DNA of 31,089 nucleotides from Bacteroidota bacterium (GTDB lineage: Bacteria > Bacteroidota > Bacteroidia > Bacteroidales > Paludibacteraceae): NCBI GenBank assembly GCA_023459355.1, contig JAEWUM010000010.1:1-31089 (forward strand). Direction: 5' to 3'. The notes under the pieces were generated by a model. That model had not been told where the DNA came from. It saw only the letters and a list, made by a program, of their open reading frames with translations, and searched no databases. Both the position numbers and the translations under genes were made by a program. This document shows, one piece after another, positions 26,808-31,089 of the stretch (position 1 is its first letter; each line of letters begins with the position of its first letter).

Positions 26808-28658
26808 ATGAAAAAGCTTTTATCGGTCATTTTTATAATATTTACATCTTCGATATGTATTTTTGCTGATATTGTTGTCGCTAAAGATGGTTCGGGAGAT
26901 TTTACTTCTATTCAGGCAGCATTGAATAGCATTGCTGTACCAAATACCACATGGACAACCATTGTTGTAAAGAACGGGATATACGATGAGCATGTTATGA
27001 TAAAAACCGGTTACATTGCTTTGGTGGGTGAGTCGAGAAGTCAGACCCGGATTGAACATAATATTTCCCGCACTTCGTGGAATAAAGGAGGCGGGAACGG
27101 ATCAAATATTGGAACCGGTGTTATTAATATCGCGTCAGGTGTAAGTAATGTCGTGATTGCCAATCTTTACATCAGGAATACGTATGAGGAATCCGAAGAT
27201 TACACTGAAGTCATTCGTTCGGAAACAGGAACTACAAAATTGTGGGTCATGAATTGCAATGTGTTGGCTTTATGGAAAGATACTTTTGCGCCATGGGGGA
27301 AGGCGGGTGGCATGTATTACGTGTCAGATTGTACCTTCCGGGGTAGTATCGATGCTTTTTGTCCGCGCGGATATTGTTACGCTATCAACAACCGGTATAT
27401 CGAAACAAAGAGCAGTAGTCCAATTTGGCATGAAGGGGTTGCTCAGGAAGACCAAAAGTTGGTTATACAGGGAGGATCTGTTCATAGCGAATACAATAAA
27501 AACGTCAAACTGCAAAATGCTCAGAATTATGCGAAGTTCTACTATCTTGATGTTCGCTTATCCGATAGCATTACCCAGTTGGGGAATTCATCGCCTACCT
27601 GGTTTTATGGGGTAAAAGGGAAAAGTGATTTAAGCTGGTTTTCAAATAATCTTACACTTTCAGATAGAAAACAGATTGATGCTAAATGGACCTTTCAGGA
27701 AAAGTGGAATCCCGAAAATACATTGCCTCAGGTACTTCCTTTTGCTTCAATGCCGCAACCGTACAATGGGAGATATGCTCTTGGAACGGATGTTTTACAG
27801 TTGAAATGGGTGCCGGCTCGCGACATGATTTCTCAGAAAATATATCTTGGTAAAAACAAACAACCTGATTTTCTTGCTGAAACGACGGAAAATGTATATC
27901 AAGTTGATACTTTTGAACCCAATACAACTTATTACTGGAAAGTAAATACTGTAACATCTGAAGGGGAAACAGACGGGGCGATATGGTGTTTTTCAACCGG
28001 AGACACGATTGATGACCTCGTGATTCCGGAAGATCCCGGAAATCCCGAGACTCCGGATAATACTGATTATGAATCTTCCCGACTGAATACGTACGAAACA
28101 ACTCTTTCGTGTAAAACGATGCCGAAAGAACCGGCATGGATTACCAAAGCCGGCAGTGTGAACTGGACTTCCGGAACGGGATATCGCTGGGGAAGTTCCT
28201 CGGCAGTGTTGACCCTGAAAGTAAGCGGTTGTACGGAGATAGCATGTGCCTTTACCAATGGTAGCACTTCCCGCCCTATCATTATTACTGATGGAAATAA
28301 CACCAATGATGTAACGGCATATCCATCGACAGCCAATGCTGAATCAACAGTAAGGTTTTATCCGTTTACAACCGGAGATGCGGATTTTCAGATTAAAACA
28401 AGCGGGTCAAGCGGACTAACCATTACAAAGATTGTTTTTTATGGTGTTAAAAGTAGCATGCAAATACCTGCTGATGAGACGCTCCCTCCCTTCTTTACGA
28501 TTCGTCAGCGTCTGCTCGAAACAACCGGGAATCATTTGTTGGATGTATTTGATGTTTCCGGTAGGTGTATTTCCCGTAATATCCTTCGATTAGAATTGCT
28601 GCCCGGTGTTTATTGCATCAAATCAGGTTTCCATTCGGGTAAAGCTATTGTTTTGTAG
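26808..28658 (+). CDS. Divergent CE8-like pectinesterase with FN3 and beta-sandwich modules
   Basis: A pectin methylesterase-like beta-helix protein of 616 residues. I start it at ATG 26808 (MKKLLSVIFIIFTSS), not the TTG at 26790, which overlaps the GH105 stop. The N-terminal CE8 signature is clear (VAKDGSGDFTSIQAAL). The catalytic region is altered: GNQDT is replaced by K157-D158-T, DFIFG by D182-AFCPRG, QAVAL by TEVIRSE, and no LGRPW is found. The two catalytic Asp residues are therefore kept but Gln and Arg partners are missing or moved. A fibronectin-III-like module (about 315-405), an acidic/Pro linker (PEDPGNPETPDN), a beta-sandwich module (about 425-545) and a short sorting-like tail (FDVSGRCISRN, LLPGVYCIKS) follow. 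It may act on a differently substituted pectin or as a non-canonical esterase; activity is unproven. Confidence 0.75.
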   Translation: MKKLLSVIFIIFTSSICIFADIVVAKDGSGDFTSIQAALNSIAVPNTTWTTIVVKNGIYDEHVMIKTGYIALVGESRSQTRIEHNISRTSWNKGGGNGSNIGTGVINIASGVSNVVIANLYIRNTYEESEDYTEVIRSETGTTKLWVMNCNVLALWKDTFAPWGKAGGMYYVSDCTFRGSIDAFCPRGYCYAINNRYIETKSSSPIWHEGVAQEDQKLVIQGGSVHSEYNKNVKLQNAQNYAKFYYLDVRLSDSITQLGNSSPTWFYGVKGKSDLSWFSNNLTLSDRKQIDAKWTFQEKWNPENTLPQVLPFASMPQPYNGRYALGTDVLQLKWVPARDMISQKIYLGKNKQPDFLAETTENVYQVDTFEPNTTYYWKVNTVTSEGETDGAIWCFSTGDTIDDLVIPEDPGNPETPDNTDYESSRLNTYETTLSCKTMPKEPAWITKAGSVNWTSGTGYRWGSSSAVLTLKVSGCTEIACAFTNGSTSRPIIITDGNNTNDVTAYPSTANAESTVRFYPFTTGDADFQIKTSGSSGLTITKIVFYGVKSSMQIPADETLPPFFTIRQRLLETTGNHLLDVFDVSGRCISRNILRLELLPGVYCIKSGFHSGKAIVL

Positions 28659-28772
28659 TGTGTTTTTTAAACAAATTGTCTTGTTCTAAACCGATGGTTT
28701 GTGTTGAAAAAATGCTGATTATCACTTGTGAGATAGTCTTTTTTCTTGCTTACCCAATAACTCCACATTTTA

Positions 28773-28816
28773 CGTCAATTTTTACACAAAGTATACAGTG
28801 GTATAATATAAATTTG
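28773..28816 (+). promoter_or_regulatory. Promoter of last gene with CGTCAATTTTTACACA box
   Basis: A perfect -7 element TAAATTTG (28809-28816) lies 47 bp before the start codon at 28864. The box CGTCAATTTTTACACA (28773-28788) ends exactly 20 bp upstream and matches the susC box (290-305) at 15 of 16 positions. The gap 28659-28863 is otherwise AT-rich; the 60-codon frame at 28658-28840 covers this promoter and is not a convincing gene. Co-regulation with susC is inferred. Confidence 0.6.
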
Positions 28817-28863
28817 TTGCAGATAAATTTTATTTTTTAATAAACACTTTAAATTTATAGGTT

Positions 28864-30891
28864 ATGAAAAAAACGATTACAAAGCTATTAACAGTAGTAT
28901 TTTTGTTAACAACATTTAGTTTGTCGGCACAGGATCCGGATGCAAAAATTGAAGGTTTTACCAGTGGATGGGTAAATCAAACTTTTAATGCTGATACGGA
29001 GAGTCAGATTTATATGTTTCATGTTGGTGCAGGTGTGTCATCAGGAACAGTTACTTGTTTTGATGCGAATACATCAAGGAATTCGGTAAGACCTGATAGT
29101 AATGGTGACTATTTTGAACTACAATTGAATTATTCTGAAACTTCAAAACTTATTGAACAGGTTTCGTTCTCAGTAACAGCCAACTCTACAACTGCAACTT
29201 ACGTTGGGCATTATGGATGGAGTACTAATGGTACTACATGGACTGATGGAGCGCAGTTTGCCATGCCTGGTTCCGCCGGACCTTGTGCAACTTATACTGT
29301 TGCTGCCCCTACAGGAGCAAAGTATTTCAGGATCATGAGAAATAGTACAAGTACTACATGGGCAGGTACAACGGGCGGTGGTCAGACAATTCGTATTCTT
29401 GGAGTTTCAGTTTGGTTAAAATCAACAACTCCAACTGTAACTTTAACATCCGGAGCAAATCCCACATCAGCCATGGAAACACTTGAAATGACTCCGGCAG
29501 TTTATACTTATGCTGCAGTTGAAGATGATGCTAACGTCTTATTTGATTGGTATACTGATAACACTTATACTACACCTACTACTGCTCCCGGAGGTTTGTC
29601 TATAGCTAAAGATACAGATGCAAAAACGGTTACAGTAAGTGGAACGCCAACAACTGTTGGAACGTATTATTATAAAATAATAGTCGACGAAGATGGCGGA
29701 AATGAAATTGAAGGTTCGGTTGTTGTAGAAGCTTTTGTAACTCCGACACCTATCATAACACTCACAAGTGGCAACAATAACCAGATTTTAAAAGCCGGCA
29801 ATGCAATTACCAATATTGTTTATACCGTGCAGTATGCCGATGGAGCATCTGTAACAGGTTTACCTACAGGTTTATCTGGCTCTTATGATGCCGGAACATA
29901 CACCATTTCCGGAACAGTTGATGGAGCAGTGACTCCCGGGACTTTTAATTATACGGTTACCGCTGATCCTTTGACAGGTTACTCAGGTGAAGATGTAACA
30001 GCAACAGGGAGCGTGGTGGTTAAATCAGCTACCTCAAAAGCGATTCTGTATCTTACCGGAACAGCAACGCCATCAGCTACGGATACAAAATTATATCCAC
30101 ATTTGAATAACAACATAAATTATTGGGTAACAGTAAAACAGGCGGCAGGAACAGCTCCCGGATCATCATTCTACGATTCTTATGATTTGATTATACTGAA
30201 TGAAATTGTTTCAGGTACAAATGTTGAAGCGGTTGCTTTAAAAAATATCAATAAACCGATTCTTAACCTGAAATCATTCGTTTATAATTCAGGTCGCTGG
30301 AGTTGGGGTACTGCCGATAATGGTCAGGCTAACAATGGAACAGTAACAGTAGCACAACCTACCCACCCGATATTCGCAGGAATTACCCTGAACGAAGGCA
30401 CATTGGAATTGTTAAGTGGCGCTGCAGCCAAAGGTGTTCAACCTGCTGATGTAACAATTGGTGGTATAACCGTGGCAACTGCTCCAAAAAATGCTTCTCC
30501 ATACGATCACGCTGTCGCTATTCATGATGTACCGGCCAATGTTCGTGGAGAATCTATCACTGAAAAATACATCATGGTTGCTTTGTGTAATGATAGTTAC
30601 GATAAAATGACAAATGATGCATTGACGCTTTTCGATAATGCAATCAATTATTTGTTGACAGGTTCACAATTTGTGCCGGTTTATACTGATGTTGAAAATG
30701 TAGATTTAAGTGAGATTACCATTGAAGGTATGCAAATTCGTAATCCAAATTACGAATACATCCGTGTAATGGATATGTCCGGCAGAATCATTATTTCTTC
30801 TGATAAGGATATTGATATGAGCTCATTTAATAAGGGAATTTATATCATTCGTGCAAAATCGGGTGTGAAAAAGATTGCTCTTACAATGTAG
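28864..30891 (+). CDS. Secreted modular protein, unknown function: beta-sandwich, two Ig-like, GATase/ThuA-like domain, T9SS tail
   Basis: I do not recognise this 675-residue protein as any known pectinase. After the signal peptide (MKKTITKLLTVVFLLTTFSLSAQ) come a beta-sandwich module (about 25-188; GYWS-like stretch HYGWSTNGTTWTDG, ending IRILGVSVWLK) and two Ig-like modules (about 190-290 and 295-388; AKDTDAKTVTVSGTPT, LPTGLSGSYDAGTYTISGT). Residues about 392-605 form an alpha/beta domain (KAILYLTG; YDLIILNEIVSG; NKPILNLKSFVYNSGRWSWG; THPIFAGI; KYIMVALCND; ALTLFDNAINYLL), resembling the class I glutamine-amidotransferase/ThuA-like fold. No Cys nucleophile is seen at the expected elbow. The C-terminus (MDMSGRIIISSD, FNKGIYIIRAKSG) is a T9SS domain. 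Its promoter box matches that of susC, so it likely belongs to the same regulon, perhaps as a pectin-binding surface protein. Confidence 0.7.
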   Translation: MKKTITKLLTVVFLLTTFSLSAQDPDAKIEGFTSGWVNQTFNADTESQIYMFHVGAGVSSGTVTCFDANTSRNSVRPDSNGDYFELQLNYSETSKLIEQVSFSVTANSTTATYVGHYGWSTNGTTWTDGAQFAMPGSAGPCATYTVAAPTGAKYFRIMRNSTSTTWAGTTGGGQTIRILGVSVWLKSTTPTVTLTSGANPTSAMETLEMTPAVYTYAAVEDDANVLFDWYTDNTYTTPTTAPGGLSIAKDTDAKTVTVSGTPTTVGTYYYKIIVDEDGGNEIEGSVVVEAFVTPTPIITLTSGNNNQILKAGNAITNIVYTVQYADGASVTGLPTGLSGSYDAGTYTISGTVDGAVTPGTFNYTVTADPLTGYSGEDVTATGSVVVKSATSKAILYLTGTATPSATDTKLYPHLNNNINYWVTVKQAAGTAPGSSFYDSYDLIILNEIVSGTNVEAVALKNINKPILNLKSFVYNSGRWSWGTADNGQANNGTVTVAQPTHPIFAGITLNEGTLELLSGAAAKGVQPADVTIGGITVATAPKNASPYDHAVAIHDVPANVRGESITEKYIMVALCNDSYDKMTNDALTLFDNAINYLLTGSQFVPVYTDVENVDLSEITIEGMQIRNPNYEYIRVMDMSGRIIISSDKDIDMSSFNKGIYIIRAKSGVKKIALTM

Positions 30892-30961
30892 ATATTGGTA
30901 GTTTGCATTGGTTTTATAGTTTGAGTTAGAAGAAAGAGACCTAAGATTTTGTCTCTCGTGA

Positions 30962-31000
30962 AAAGAGGCTGTCTCAAAATAAAATTGAGTCAGCCTCTTT
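30962..31000 (+). terminator. Strong rho-independent-type terminator
   Basis: AAAGAGGCTG (30962-30971) pairs with CAGCCTCTTT (30991-31000), and after a single T/T mismatch CTCAA (30973-30977) pairs with TTGAG (30985-30989), leaving a 7-nt AT loop. T residues lie in the 3' arm and just after it (CTTTCCTTTC). It begins 71 nt after the last stop and probably ends the locus. A smaller stem (AGAGAC 30935-30940 with GTCTCT 30951-30956) lies just before it. The remaining bases to 31089 show no gene. Confidence 0.8.
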
Positions 31001-31089
31001 CCTTTCAAATAGAAAAAGTTGTTTTTTCAAGATATTTCTATCTGTTCAAATCTCAGGAAGTGATTTTAAGTGTTTTTTTGGTTTTTAGA

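Noticed and set aside
28658..28840. 60-codon plus-strand reading frame
   Set aside because: It covers the promoter box and -7 element of the last gene and has no recognisable domain or coding character.
1..31089. Insertion sequences, tRNA, rRNA or phage genes
   Set aside because: None was seen; all genes are on one strand and belong to one pectin-degradation theme.

Overview
The window is one strand-uniform block of 15 genes, all on the + strand. It reads as a pectin (homogalacturonan) polysaccharide utilisation locus of a Bacteroidetes bacterium. The evidence is an adjacent SusC/SusD pair, lipoproteins with acidic residues after the lipidated Cys, TAnnTTTG-type -7 promoter elements, and C-terminal sorting domains typical of the type IX secretion system (T9SS). 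T9SS tails together with Ig-like 'AKTVTVSGTPT' modules suggest a free-living Bacteroidales such as Paludibacteraceae or a relative; this placement is inference only.

Layout: 1-361 is a non-coding leader with a terminator-like hairpin and the susC promoter. 362-5683 is the SusC-like TonB-dependent transporter and SusD-like glycan-binding lipoprotein. 5684-5800 holds a REP-like palindrome. 5801-11630 is a PL1 pectate lyase lipoprotein, a GH28 polygalacturonase lipoprotein, a second PL1 with a T9SS tail, and a canonical CE8 pectin methylesterase. 11776-25037 is six successive lyases in the order PL9, PL9, PL9, PL1, PL9, PL9, most carrying extra beta-sandwich or Ig-like modules and T9SS tails. 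25265-28658 is a GH105 unsaturated-uronyl hydrolase and a divergent CE8-like protein. 28864-30891 is a modular secreted protein of unknown function with a GATase/ThuA-like domain, followed by a strong terminator at 30962-31000.

How the parts work together (established family roles applied to this locus): methylesterases strip methyl groups from homogalacturonan. Secreted PL9 and PL1 lyases cut polygalacturonate by Ca-dependent beta-elimination, leaving 4,5-unsaturated ends. SusD and SusC capture and import oligosaccharides. GH28 and GH105 reduce them to galacturonate and unsaturated monomers. No regulator (hybrid two-component system or AraC type), inner-membrane transporter, or Kdu/Kdg cytoplasmic pathway is encoded in the window, so these lie elsewhere.

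Most notable are: (i) eight polysaccharide lyases, five of them PL9, all keeping the Ca-binding Asp quartet and catalytic Lys; (ii) a near-identical 16-bp box (CGTCAWTTTTTACACA) exactly 20 bp before a TAnnTTTG element at both susC and the orphan last gene, with a 12-bp version before the first PL9; (iii) a related beta-sandwich module recurring in several otherwise different enzymes and in the orphan protein, a candidate pectin-binding family; (iv) a CE8-like protein lacking several canonical motifs.
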